From: Aralia elata
Taxonomy: Eukaryota > Streptophyta > Magnoliopsida > Apiales > Araliaceae
Assembly (NCBI GenBank): GCA_034770075.1
Contig: CM068386.1
Location: 78,779,007-78,843,006, forward strand
DNA: 64,000 bases
Reading direction: 5' to 3'
How positions within the stretch are numbered: position 1 is the stretch's first letter; each line of letters starts with the position of its first letter. A program made the position numbers and the translations under genes. Below, piece after piece: positions 10,550-25,500 of the stretch. The notes below the pieces were generated by a model. The model worked only from the letters and a program-made list of their open reading frames with translations, made no database searches and was not told the origin of the DNA.

Positions 10550-13500
10550 CTGAACATACGAGGAAGCATTAAATTTTTAAGGAAACGAGAGTATAAAAGA
10601 AAAGAAAAGAGCAAAATAAAACTACAAGTAAACTTACATGTCTCATATATTTTCGAAAAAAATAAACTTGATTTTGGGCCTTAAACATTGGGACAAGTCT
10701 CTTAGAAGGTAGAATATCTAGAATGGTATTGGTAAGAAGGTCCAACTTACTAAATGTTCTTATAAAAATATCTAAGGGATGTTACTAGAGTCTTGAGAAG
10801 GTTCTTGAGAAATATCTAGATATTTACGAAGAAGTTGGTGGTTAGAGCACTTAATGAAGTACCTAGAAATATCCATAGAGCATGTGTTGTCATTTTGTAC
10901 AAGCCAAAACTTGAAAACCGAGTTGATTATTCAAGTTTAAAATATACTTGTTCATCCTCTCTTTTTATAACTTGGCTATGAATCAAATTCCTACCAACTA
11001 TTCCAAAAAAATTAGTAAAAGGGCCGCTTTGCCTTATGTCCCTTTATCATCTATCATGTCAAATCCCCATCTTCACCATCTCCATTCAACTATTGGAATC
11101 TACAATTGGAGACTAATTATTTCTCAAGACTCTAGTAATATCCCTTTAGATATTCTTAGAAGAATATTCTATAATTGGACCTTCCTACCAATACAAGAGC
11201 ATCCTAGATATTTTACGCTATCAAAGACTTGGACTATTATATGGATCAATTTCTTAAAAGCCAGCTATGCTAGAAAGTTGTCCCAATTCTTAAGGCCCAA
11301 AATCAAGTTTATTTTTTTAACATCCTCCCTTAAACTTGATTTTGTATCTTCATTTGGTTTCTGAACAATAAATTGTCAATCGGTAGAGCTTTGTTGAAAA
11401 TGTCAGTTAGCTGATCATTGGTGGTGACAAACTCTAACTTCATCTCTTTATCTTACACCAATTCTCTGATGAAATGGTGTCGAATCTCAATATACCTTTT
11501 TTTTTCTAGCATGTAACATGGATTTTTTGTCATGACAATTGCGGAATGTTAACTCAGTAAAGTGTCGTAGGTGAGTCTTGGTTTTGTTGTAAGTCAAAAA
11601 GTATTTTTTGAAATTACACTACTTCACACGCAGCACTAATAGCTGAGAAATGTGTCCGCAATCGCCATGACAGAAAATCCATTGTTTCATGCTTGAACAA
11701 AACATATTGAGATCTGACATCATTTCATCAAAGAAAGTTTAAGGGAAGATGTTAAAAAAACAAACTTGATTTTGGTCCTTGAGCATTGGGACAACTTTCT
11801 AGCATATTTAAGAAATTGATCCATTTAATAGCCCAAGTCTCTTAAAGGGTAAAATATCTGCAATGTTTCTTGTATTAGTAGCCAGTAGAAAAGTCCAGCT
11901 TACTAGAATGTTCTGTAAAAATATCTAAGGGATATTACTAGAATGTGCAAATGCATACAATTCAAGTGGAGGAGTGTTCAATTTGTTGGCTTGAGAATTT
12001 TGAATATTTTAAGAGAGTTCGAAATATTATCACATTGATAAAAAGTACTCAAATTTGCCCTTTGATTGGGGGCTTTGTTCTATGATACAGGATTTGGTGT
12101 TGCTGGCTCAGCTCTTGTGTTTATAAGAGCAAGTATGGGTAAAAATGTATATGCTAGGTATTACTCCCTCTGCACCAAATTAAATACCCACTTTTGACTT
12201 TTTTAAGTCAAATTGACTATTTTTAGAATTAATAATTAAGCATATATAAATTTATTTTTAAAGTTATAAAAAGTGAGGTTAGTAGTAAATTGTATATATT
12301 TTCTTTTAGTTATAATCTCTTCACCTATATTTTGGTAAAAAATGGTACAAAAATTAGTTTTAAAAATAGTCAATTTGACTTTAAAAAGTCAAAATTAGAC
12401 ATTTAATTTGGGACGGAGGGAGTATTTTGTTTTAAGTTTCGAACTTTTGGCAAAACAGAAATTGGCCAGGCCAGAGAAATCACGAATTCCTTTCTCTAAA
12501 ATTCCTCTTCCCCTTTCTCTACATTCTTCTTCTTCTTTCTCTATATTCTTAATTGATATCATAACAATCGGTATCTGAGCCATGGTATAGAATGTTGTAG
12601 AGGCTTAACATTTTCCCATACTAAAACTTAGAATACAATGTTGCACCTATAATTATTAAACTGCTATAGGACATGTTTGCTTAAATGTGTTTGTTAGTCG
12701 AAGAATCACATCCGTCCGGATCAAATACAAAAAAAATGTTACATCCCCAAATACAGACCATTGACTTTTCTACAAATCCAATTTCTCCTCCTATTCCAAC
12801 AATATCCCGTTTACGAAGAGGAAATTCACGAAAGAATGCATTGCTTATCTAGTAACGCTAGCAGAAGCCCGAGAGAGGCATGTTACTTCGATCCATAAGC
12901 AAAGCATAAGTTTCTTATGGAACATGGAAAATAAAGGAAAAACCTAACAAGCTTTCTTTAGAACAATATATGAAATGTCCATAAACGATATTCCTCATGT
13001 TAGGTACTTCAAAACTCGAGTCCTTGTCTTTTTCAAATTTCAGTTTCTCTAAATGCCGTGGAGAATGATGCAGGACACATGTGTAAGGAAGCAAGGATTC
13101 TTCATGGATTATAGTTGAGAATCTCTATAGTCAAATTTACAATCAAATTGGCTGATATTTTTCAAGATAATATGGATTATAACTTAATTTTGTATTCTGG
13201 TGCTTTAGTCGTCATATAGATTCTCGATTTAGGCAAGTATTTCAGATAAGCATTGTATCATCTTCAACATTATTTGAGTAAAGATTTGTGCATGTATATG
13301 GTATGATGGCATCGGGGCGCCGGGGGGGCGAGGGGGGAGAAGTTCAATAGACATGTTGCTCTTCTGGTTAGGGATGGTCGGTGGATCCGCTTCTGGAGAG
13401 ATGTTTGGGGACTTAATAGCATATCTGACCCTCCTATTTGTCATGTTTTTGCAAAACTGTTCCCTAAACTTTTTTTTTAGCACAATTGTTCCTCAATGAT

Positions 13501-16500
13501 GCATTAATCGTGCAAAAGTGTTCCTTTTCTATTTTTGGTCAAATTCCGTTAGTCAAATAAGATGTTTTCCGTTAGTCAAATGTTTCTTTTGGTCAAATGT
13601 TGCTCCAAACTTTTATCATTTTCATTTATATATTCACTAAATATAAATATGTATATTATCATTTTCATTTAACTTGATCTAATTAATTAAATTATGAACT
13701 TGTGCAATAAATAACATAAATGTCAAAAAATAACAAATATTCATTTTATCAAGAAAATAAATTCATACACTTCTTGCTAATTAAATTTCTCAAATATTAA
13801 AATTTTCGTAATATACATTCAAACATAATTATTTCTTATTTAAAAATAAAATTTTAATATCCATAAAAAGTGCAAATTAGCACAAAAAAAATTTATATTT
13901 TTTTCTAAATATTAAAATTTACGTTAAACAAACTTAGAAAAAACTTGTTACGGAACAAATATTATAATTCATATAATATAAAAAAGTATTAAAAATTCAT
14001 TTATTTATACTCACATTAATTAGGTTCAGGAACCATCACCGTCCCATTCATTTCCCAGTCCATCCACTGGAATGCATCAAGTCATATGATTTTTTTTTCT
14101 TTTTTTTAATATAAAAAAATATTAAAACGAAGTATTATAAGATCCAGTAGCCCAGACCATACCAATTATTAGAAAAATTATGTTAATACTTTGATACATG
14201 TTACGGAAATTTTTAATACTTTTTTATATTATATAAATTATAATATTCGTTCCGTAACAAGTTTTTTCTAAGTTTGTTTAACGTAAATTTTAATATTTAG
14301 AAAAAAAATATAATTTTTTGTGTGTTAATTTGCACTTTTTATGGGTATTAAAATTTTATTTTTAAATTAGAAAAAATTATGTTTGAATGTATATTACGAA
14401 AATTTTAATATTTGAGAAATTTAATTAGCAAGAAGTGTATGAATTTATTTTCTTGATAAAATGAATATTTGTTATTTTTTGACATTTATGTTATTTATTG
14501 CACAAGTTCATAATTTAATTAATTAGATCAAGTTAAATGAAAATGATAATATACATATTTATATTTAGTGAATATATAAATGAAAATGATAAAAGTTTGG
14601 AGAAACATTTGACCAAAAGAAACATTTGACTAACGGAAAACATCTTGTTTGACTAACGGAAATTGACCAAAAATAAAAAAGAAACACTTTTGCACGACTA
14701 ATGCATCATTGAAGAATAACTATGATAAAAAAAAATTTAGGGAACAGTTTGCAAAAACAACAAATAAGAGGGTTAGATATGCTATTTAGTCGATGTTTGG
14801 GTAGGAGAGGTTAGATCCCTTAATTTGTTCTCGAGTGCTATTGATAAGGAGGCTGCAATTACGGACTATGTGGTGATTACGGAAAGAAATCCATCCTAGA
14901 CAGCCAGTGGCCATTTTTGAGATTGGAATTTGGAGAAGGTCGACACGTCATTGACTCTTTTGGGTTTTGGCCCGTTGAGAGATGTTGAGGATTCTATGAG
15001 GTAATTGTAGGAACCAAATAAAATATCCATTTAATTATTTGGCTCAATGGAAGCTATATATGGAAATTTGGTGTGACACAAAGGAATAACCGGAAAAGCT
15101 TTATATAAAGAAAACACTTTATTAGGCCACTGCCAATATTTTATTGCAAACACTCGCAATTATTTCTCACACACGACAAGGAAATAAAGGAACAACAATG
15201 AGAACTAGAACTGCTGTCTATCTACTATCTCTATATCAAGTCTGAGTGTTGCTACACTCCTTGATATCTCCGTGCTTGCAATATTCTCTTGCAATTCACT
15301 CATGCAATACTCTCAGGCAATACCATGTCTTTGCCTCTCATCATGAACTCAATTTATAGCTGAGGATTCCCTTAGATTCAAAGCTTCTTGCTAAAACCGC
15401 GTAAACAAAGTTTGCGTCTCACATGGAGAGGTGCCTACTCATTTGAATTCTATGTTGCTGCAGAAATTTATGACCAATGACTTTAGTAATACCAAAGTCT
15501 AAATTTCCTAATAAAGCCAAAATGAAATGTCAGATTATATTTCCAACAACCTCCCTTAATCTGATAATTAAATTTTTTCCAACCCCAAGCAATCCTTACA
15601 ATTTCTCGAACAACTATGCTTTCAACGGCTTAGTCAGAATATCTGCAACCTGATCTTCTGATATGCAAAAATCAAATTTCAATTTCCTCATTTCTAACTA
15701 GCTCTCTTAACTAATGATACCGGATAGCTATATGCTTGATTCTGCCATGAAATACGGGATTCTTGGCCAAGGCAAACGCTGACTTATTATCACACATAAT
15801 CTTTGTAGGACCACTCTGCTCGTGCTTCAGCTCCTTGAGTGTCCTTCGAAGCCAAACTGCTTGACATGTCGCAAAAGTTGCTGCCATATACTCTGCTTCT
15901 GTTGTAGATAGTGCAACAACATGTTGCTTATTTGATGACCATGAAAACACTCCTGATCCAAAGTAAAACACATATCATAGACTGCCAATTATGCTCTTAA
16001 AATAAATAGGATTTACCAATTCACCTATTCACTATTCCTTGTTTCTTCGTTTCCATATGCTCTACAACTGGAGTTCAGATTGGAGTAACTGATTCCATCT
16101 TGAATTTCTTCAGGATATCAACGGCATACTTCTTTTGGGAAATAAAGATGCCCTCATTTGTCTGTTATACTTCAATACCCAAGAAGTACGACATTAGTTC
16201 CATGTCTGTCATCTCAAACTGACACGACATAGCCTCCTTGAATTCTTCAAACATTAATTCAGATTTTCCTGTAAATATCAAGCCATCAACATAAAGACAA
16301 ACAATCATCATCTAGCTGATACGTTTGGGCTTGATATACAACTTGTGCTCATAAGGACACTTCTGGAATCCATCCTGAAACATGTAAAAGTCTATCCTTG
16401 TGGAGTCTGTTTCAGTCCATACAGTGCTTTATCCAGTCTGTAGACGTGATTCTCCTGTCCTTTCTTGACATACCCTGGTGGCTACTTAACATATACTTCC

Positions 16501-19500
16501 TCTTCAAGAAATTTATTGAGGAATGCTGATTACATCCATCTGATATATTCTCCACCTTTTCTGTGTTGCAAGTACAACTATCATGCGGATAGTATCCATT
16601 CTGGCCACTGGTGCGAAAACTTCGAAATAGTCAATCCTGGCTTCTGTTTGTAGCCCTTAACCACCAACCTTGCCTTAAGTCAGACCACCTGACTGTTGGG
16701 TCCATACTTCGCTGTGTACACCCATTTGACACCAATTGGCTTCTCACCTTTGGGTACAGAAGTCAATTCCCACGTATTATTCTTTTCAATGGAATAAATC
16801 TCTACATTCATTTCCTAAATCCATCCATCATCCTGTGCTGCAATTTCATATGAAATTGGGTCACAATCAAAAAAGAGACAAAAGTTTACGAGAGTCTCAT
16901 CTGTGACTTCATCACTATCATCATCTTTTGGTACGACGTAGTCCCGCAATTCTACTGACATCACCCTTGTCTTCCTAGGACATTCTACTAGTATTGCTGG
17001 TGGTGTTTTCAGAGAAGATAACCCACTAGGTATAGTTTCACCAGAATTAGTACTTTGTCCATCTGTATCACCGTCTTCGATGACAACACCTTTTTCTGAA
17101 TTATCCTCGTGAGTCCATGCCCATTCCTCATCTTCAATGAATTAGACATCCCTGCTCACGATCACTTCCTTGGAGACTGGATATATAGCTTATAACCCTT
17201 TGTCACTTCACTGTACCTAATAAAGATGCACTTATGGCTCGTATCATCCAGTTTCTTTCTCCGCTCAACTGGTATATGGGGATATACGATGCACCCAAAT
17301 ACTCACAATAAAGAAGCATCTGGTTTGCTATCACTCCATGCTTACTATGTAGTCCTTCCATACACGCTCTTTGTTGGACACCTGTTCAACAAATATACTG
17401 CACAAGCAACAACCTCTGCCCAAAATTCTTTTGGCAAAAGCCTTCAGCATGCTCCTCGTCATCTCAATGATTGTTCTATTCTTTCTTTCAGCAATACCAT
17501 TCTGCTGAGGTGTGGCTGTAAACTGGCGTCGGATCCCTTGCCTTGCAATAATTCTGAAATTTGTTAGAAGTGAACTCTTCGCCTTTATCGGATCTCAAAG
17601 TCTTCAAATTAAAAGCCACTTTGTTTTTTAACAAATGCTTTAAATTCTTTGGACTTGCCAAATGTCTCAGATTTTTCCTTCAAGAAATATACCCATGTTT
17701 TCCTTGTAAAATCACCCACGAAAACAAGAACATACATCTTATTTTCGAGAGATTCTACCTCATTTGGACCACACAAATCTGTACGCAACAACTCTAACGG
17801 TTCTCTGGCTCTTCTTTCTACTGGAAAAGAATCTCTATGTTGCTTTCTGAGGAGACATCCTTCACATGGTCTATCTGGAGCATCAATCATTGGTAGACCA
17901 GTTACCATCTTCTTCTGTACCAATAATTTCAATCCTTGAAAATTTAGGTGACCAACCCATAAATGCCATAGCCAATTGCTATCTTTCATCAGTGTCTACA
18001 AGCTCATTAACCGTTTTGCTTTCAATGTCAGCGAGAACATCCTATTCTTCGTCATATGTACCTTTACCTTTGTGATCATCCAATTACTGCTGTTTCAAAT
18101 GGTACATACTCCATCCTGGATATTGATCTTGTACCTCCTTTTGGAAAGTTGTCCTACTCTACAAATTCCAAAAAAGTGCTGGTAAAAAGAACACATTTGC
18201 AATAGTAATATCAGTACCATCTTTTGGCTGAATTTTAATGTCACCTTTGCCCATCATAGAAACTTTCGATTTATTCCCAAAAGTGACTTATCCGAGTACA
18301 GATTCGTCAAGTTTTGAAAATAGATCTTTCCTCCCGCATATATGATTCAAGCATCCACTGTCAAGATACCTTAAATCCTATGTTACACGTACTTGAATGG
18401 AGTGTCCAGTTGACAAAGTATTTTGAAGTGTCCGACATGAGTACTCAATTTTGCTAATTTGTTACACTAAAGTGAAGTGTCCAGTACCCATACCCTTATC
18501 TAAGGGTCGAGTGTCGGACATGGATACTTTTGGGCAAAGTGAAGAGCCCGTGTAACATAGCATATATCTGGGCACTTGGTATCTTCTTATATGGTGTTAC
18601 ATGCTAGAGTAACATTTTCCCTTGCATAAACAGTGTTTGTCTGTTCGGCTTGCACATTCTGCTTCTAACATTCAAACTTGAAATGTCCAAATTGTTTACA
18701 CCTGTAGCAATGGATATCGGACTTATCACGACCTCCAGAATTATTATTGCTATAAAAATTCTGCCAAAATATCCTCCTCTGCCACAACCTCGACCACGGC
18801 CTCGACCTCGACTATCTTAGTGGCCTCCGTGATTTCTCTGAACCACCTTACTCTGCAATGCCTGCTTTATGGTGGAGCTACTGGCTTTCTGGTACATTCT
18901 CTGCCCGTAAGAACATAACGATCCCATCAATCGCTTAATTGACATGGTTGATATATCTTGACCTTCTTCAATTGCTACAATGATATAGTCAAATCTGCCA
19001 GTCAAAGATCTCATGATCTTTTCAACTACTCGTTGCTCTTCCAATTTTTTGCTACTAATCCTCATCTGGTTAACGATGTTCTGTACTCGATCAAAGTACG
19101 CTGAGATAGTTTCTGAGTCAGTCATGCATAAAGACTCAAAATCTCCTCTAAGTATTTGTAGCAAGACTCGTTTCACTCAATCATCACCTTTGTAGGATTT
19201 TGCAAAATATCCCACGGCACCTTAGATGTTTCTGCCACTGATATTTTTTCAAATATTAGATCTCCAACAGCATGAAAGACAGCAAATTTAATCATCAGAT
19301 TATGGGAGACTCTTGGAAATATAATCTGACATTTCAGTTTGGCTTTATCAGGAAACTTAGACTTTGGTATTACCAAGGTCATTTGGTCATAAATTTCTGC
19401 AACGACATAGGATTCAAATAAGTAGGCATCTCTTTGTTTGAGGTGCAAACTTTGTTTTTGCGGTTTGAGCTAGAAGCTTTAAATCCAAGAAAATTCTCAA

Positions 19501-22500
19501 CTATAAATGAAGTACAGGGTGAAAGGCAAAGATATGGTATTTTCTGAGAGTATTGCATGACTAAATTGCAAGCAGAGAGATATTAAGGAATGTAACAACA
19601 GACCAAAGCTGACAGTCTAGTGGTAGAGGTCTCTCCCTTTACTGTGCAAGATCACATGTTTGAGTTTACTACTCAGCAGAAGTTAGAAGAGTTCAAAATT
19701 CACCAAGGTGCTACATGAAGAAGGTAAGTTTCCCCTAGATTCCCTCTAATAGTAGTAGATTCACAGAGCGGTCCCTCTACCAGAGTTTTAGGAGAAGTGG
19801 CAATATGGATCTTCTATGGAAGGCCAATTGGACAGTAGGGGTACTGAGAAAGGTGGCATTTTCACTTGAATTGTGTCTCTTGGAGCAATTTTGTCTTTAA
19901 GAATAACGTGCAAAAAAGGGGAAGGTCTATTGTAAATACATGTTATGTGTAAGAAGGAATGGAAATCATTGCACCATTTGCTTATGCATTGTCGGCATAG
20001 CTGTCAAATCGTGAATTGTATTGTATATCGGAAATCGTGAATCGTATCGCATATCGAAAATCGTGAAACATGAATCGTATCACGTATCAAAAATCTTGAA
20101 ACTTGAATCGTATCGTAGGATACATGCAGACATACAAAACAATAATGTATATTAGCTGAAGTGTAGTGTTAAAGTAATCAAATAAGCCTATAAACAAATT
20201 TTAAATATTAAAATTATAATTTGAAGAGTTTAAACTAAAGGCATAATTAATTATCAATATTGTTTTAGTAATATTTATTAAAGAACAAGAGAAAAAATAT
20301 CTTACCTTTAACTTATTAGTACGAACACAATGTGAACTTAAGCCCCAAATTGCAAAGTGCAGCGTAAAAGACAACTCTAAAACTATGTATTTATGTCTCC
20401 ATACAAATATGAGACATGAAAAAAAAAATTGGAAAAAAAGTCCTTCAATAAAGATAAGAAATCCTAGAAAACATTTTAAGAACTATTTTATAAATCGGCC
20501 TAACTAAAAACAAAAAGGCTTTAATGAGTAATTTTAACTCTTATCATGTTTACCTCTAACTTAAAAAACGTATCGACCATATCTTAAATCACATAGTATC
20601 GGAGGTTACATAAGACGTATTGTAAGATACAACTCATTTTCCTAATATGCTAGCAATACTGTATTAAATTGCTTATGTATCGTATCGCATTGTACGATAT
20701 GTATAGTACATTGTATCATACTATTAACTATGACTGAGTTTATTAAGGAGCTTTAGGGGATATATTTGCGCTTTGTGATATTCAGTGGTTTATGCCAAAT
20801 TCAATCACAAAGATTCTTCAGGCCTGGAAGGGAGCTAAAGTTCATAGAAGGAGCAAAGCAAGGTGGAATATGACTCCCAATGTTTGTGGTGGACCTTATG
20901 GAGAGAGAAATAGAAGATAACTTCAGATATGTGGAGATTTCACCATATTATGTATGTTTTGTTTCAAAGTCTACTTTTAGTTTTTTTTTTTTGGCAAAAC
21001 AAGGTCTACCCAGGGTATATTGTATCACGTCATAAATAGATTTTTTGGGAGCTCCTTGAGAACTTTGGTTGTGTTGGATGTATAGATTTTTCATGTTTAT
21101 TGCAATGTGGGTATTTTGGTCTCCACCTGCCATTTGTATACTCCATGTGTACCAGGATGGCGCCCCCTTTTGGAGCCATCGGAATATGCTCTTATCAGAA
21201 AATAACTAAAAAAGTTACTACACATACACAGGTAACCTTTGCCTTCTTTACATAAGCAACTGAGAACACCACAAGAATTAAGTTTCACCTATGATATTTA
21301 CTTTCAAAGTATGTGTGGAACAAAACTACGTTCAGATTATGATATATACTTTTTAAGTTATATAACTACTCCATGGGTCCGAAATTAAGTGTCTTGTTTC
21401 AACTTATCAAAAAATAAGTTTCATTGAAATCATGTTGTTGGGTTTAAGACTAGACGAAACAACATTTAGATATTGTACCTCCTTATATTTTTTTTTCGAG
21501 TTTAAATTACTTATCTGGAAAAAAAAAAATCTAAAATTGTACTTCAATTGTTAAAGAATAATTTTGAAAAGTTAAACTAAAAATAAAAGATATCCAAAAA
21601 CCATCTTCCTCCAAAGAGAATAGTTTTGGCTACTAATTTTCACTCTGTTTCTTTCAGCACACTTGCTTAAACATATAATGGAGTTGATGAGAAAAATTAA
21701 TATTTTTTTTAAGTTCACTTACTTGCTTGGGAATACTGAAATAGCGATCTTCTCTTGGATCATTTCCAACGCCTACAACAACAAAAAGAGAGGATAAATA
21801 TTACCAAATAATTATAATAATGTCTAGAATGCATGGGACAAACAACAGTCATACTTAATTCAGCTAATGCAATATCTAGAAAATAACTACAAACTTTAAT
21901 AGGGTTCACATAATGGGAAGGAGGTCATAACAACACATTTATATTTACTAAGTTAATGAAAAGCAATTAATTAGAAGCTGCAAGCTTGGATACTAAAATT
22001 ACATCAACACCTGTACTGTAAAGCAAGAGCAGAGGGTTACGGCTCTTCATTAGTCTCTCACCTTCAAATTTTTATTTACCTCCAGTCTCTGGTCAAGCTC
22101 CAAGTTGCATGTTTATTACAGTAACTTGAATAATATTATGAATTTAAAAAGAGTTAAATTCCTTCTTTAGTTGCTCTCTCACTTTTTATAATATCCTAGT
22201 CCATATCGAAAGACGGATGGACTAGACTGTATCTTAGGTCTCAAGTCCAAAACCAAAAGTACCAATAATTTGTCATGACTTTTGGGTGATCTTGTGGTGG
22301 GCCAAGATGACCCAGTTGGTGCTCTTTGACATTGAATTGAGCCTTATTCTGGACTTATATTTGGCCTGGGTCGTTAACAATTTCTCTCAACATCTTTTCT
22401 AAAGTCGCCTCCGATGTCCAAAGTTCTCTCTCTTCCCTTCTCAGCATCTCTTCCTCCAACTGAAACATAATCTCTTTAGAGTATGTACTTTGTCAAACTT

Positions 22501-25500
22501 TCAGCATGAAAGAACAAAAAAGAAAGGAAAAATTAAGGGCATTTGTACTAACAAGGAGTGTAAACATAAAATTCAGCATTCAAATGATAGACAAATACTC
22601 GTAGGTATAACTCTCGATTTCTCTCTTTCATTCCTTCATACCATCTTTCATTTGTCATCTTTCCTTCCCTATTTGTTATATTATTTTGTAACTTTTAATT
22701 AAGTTATATATTTAACATAATATCACAAAATACAATTTATTGTTGCACTGGCTTTTGTGTGAAAACTATTATAATAATGATTGACAAGTTTGCCAAGGTC
22801 CCAAATGATACGAATATTTTGAAGAACCATGGCGAACAACTGTTATTTACTTCAATGCTCTCATGCCATCCCAGTGTATCAACGACATCTAACATTGTGT
22901 GCTGAAGGTCAAACAATTTAAATAACTACAATTGCAGACAGCAGTCCTACTCTTTTTCATTATACCAAATTATCAATCAAGCATAACTTATTCGTCTGTA
23001 TTTTTTTATAAGGGATTGGATTTAGTCATAGTGTCCTACACTTCAGCACTTACAAAGATGATGTGACACTAAAATATACACAGAACATCTTCCAATGAAC
23101 GTGTTGAAATCACATTCACAATAGTTTTAAATGCACTTGCTTACGAAACATATATTGAGAATCAAGGTATCATTAAGTTACTCACCAGCTCCATAAGTCC
23201 AATTCCCATAATTGGAACATGGGTCATAATCCAGAAGGCATGTCTCAAACCATTCAGCTCCCATTCGCCAGTCAATCCCCATGTCTCGAACAAGAAAGGA
23301 ACATACAATCTGCTGAAACTAAGTTAGATATTTACTATATCGACAAGCATTTTTTAGCATAGAAACTACACACACACACTCATTTGTGAGGAAATTTTTA
23401 AACAAAAAAGGCAAATAGAAAAAGAAATGCAACTTGAGATGTCTTGCTTGCTTCTGACAAAAATAAAGTATTAGCATAAATTAAGAAAATAACATCATAA
23501 TGTACCAGGAAAAAATCATACTACCGGTTCAAAAATATGCAGCAATGGCTCCTATTCAAACATGAGAATTGACTTTTACTAGACTGTAACGATCGAGAAT
23601 CGTGCTTACACTTGTAACTAGGTTTACGAATATTATCGAATAAAATGAAATTTTTATGGATATTATTTTGTGTTATGTGATTAAAGGTCGAATTATGACC
23701 TAGATTATGTGTTATGTGATTGTGCATAAGTGTTGTTGATTCGTAGAAGAAAATAAAATTTTTTAGAGAAAAGACTCTAAAACACTATTCACGCCGAAAA
23801 CGCCTTTTTCGTTTTTCGACTTTTTGAATTACGTCATAGCGCTTATACGAAGGTAAAAGACATAAACATTATTCAAAAGTACGAAAGGGTAAAATTGACT
23901 TTTTCCCAACCGGATGAGTAAGAAAACCTAACTAGAAAGAAACTAAGTTTGGTCTAACCGAGCCAATTGAGCCTAGGGTTGAACCAAGTAAGCCTAGGGT
24001 TAGCCAAGGGTTGAGCCAAGGCTTGCAAGATGGAAGAAACAAAAGCCAAGGGAGGGACCCGGGGGGGGGGGGGATACCCGGCCATATAGAGAGAGGGGAC
24101 CAAGTGAGGCCAAATAAGTTTTGGTCCTTCACAGCAAGCCTCATTAATACCCCCAACCACTTTCTCATCCTTCCCAACACTTAACCAAAAAGTCTTGAGT
24201 TTAATCATTTTGTTCACCATTTAACCCATGGTTAATCCTAACTGTGGATGGTTAGCGGAACCCTAAAGGATGGTTAGTGGTACTATATATACAATACCCA
24301 AGTACACTTGCATTTCCCCTTGATCATTTTATGTTAAGTAACCTTCTAAGAGAGCAAGAGCTAAAGTGAGAGCAATATTGAGAGAAAGAAAGAGAGAGAG
24401 AACTCAGCCAAGAGGAAGGAAAAAGGAAGAGCAAGCAAGTTAGATAATAATCTAGCAAGAAGGAAGAAGAAGGAAACCTAAGAAGGTAAAGTCCTAAACC
24501 CTAACTCTTCATCCATCATTTCTCCAAGTTTTATTAGCTTTGATGGTGGTTATTGTTGTTGTTTGTGGTGGATCATGAAGGATCCTGGAGATATAAGGTA
24601 GTTGTGATGGTGTATATACTTGTAAACTACCGGTAATATGCATGACAAGTGGAATGAAAACTAAAAACGTAAGCACAAGCGTAAGGATGAACAAACTCTT
24701 GTAGAGGACTGACTGTAAATCGGACTACCGTAATTTGTTGTTCGTAGGTTATTGTTGAAATATGGAAAGAAGGAAATATGCGTACATGAGTTACGGAAAT
24801 GTTCCAATTGGAACAAAGTAAAAATATGCTATAACGAAGTTATGGCGAAAATTTTAGTAAAACATGTCAAATGGCAAAACCCTAGGTCACGAGTGACTTT
24901 CGGGCCATATTTACGGGTAGTTATTGCTTCTAGAAAATTGTTATTTTTTGGGGATTTTGTAGAGCATAGTATAAGTGAGCCGTAGGCTCAAGAACGAGCT
25001 CAATCCGACTTCGGATGAGTAAGTTACGAAGATTTGAAAAAGGGACGTTAGAATCGTCAAGTAGCAAAAACTAGCCCATGAAGGATTTTTGAGCCTGTTT
25101 CGGCTTATTAATAAATCCGGAAAATTTTTTCATTTGCGGGATTTTGTAGAGGATGTTGCGAGAATGGCTCAAGAACGGACTCATTCCGATATCGAAAAAG
25201 CGAGTTATGAAGTTACGAAGTAGTATCAATGAAAACGATAAAACCTGGAAATTCAGGAAAGTTGGAAGTTGGAGAACAAAAAGACAGCGCCGCAGCGCTG
25301 CCTCCTAGCGCCGTAGCGCTATGTCTCTATCCCTGGGCGCCTGGGCATGCTGTTGAGCGTGGCGTGGGGCTGCGGGCGTGCGGCGTTGGGCGTTTGCGAA
25401 GGCAAAACGAGCGTGCGGGCGTGCAAGCGTCGTGAAGCCGTGTCAAGTGGTTGAGACATTAATCAATGTTTCAATTTCTAATAAAAAGAAACCCTATAAG

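Larger units (their letters stand above)
15549..19285 (-). mobile_element. Tork-like Copia element body, degenerate, 5' end lost
   Basis: Minus-strand order is gag, zinc knuckle, GAG-pre-integrase/integrase, RT, RNase H, then the 3' LTR at 15006-15548. Gag starts abruptly at about codon 75 of a usual Copia gag (FAVFHAVGDLIFEKISVAET); the 5' LTR, PBS and gag start are missing and replaced by an inverse LTR piece. Many stops. A MITE (18382-18556) interrupts the region between gag and integrase. It lies in CRY-DASH intron 12, on the same strand as the gene. Confidence 0.85.

Noticed and set aside
10948..11364. 138-codon plus-strand ORF
   Set aside because: Overlaps a minus-strand Copia LTR and its PPT; no known domain.
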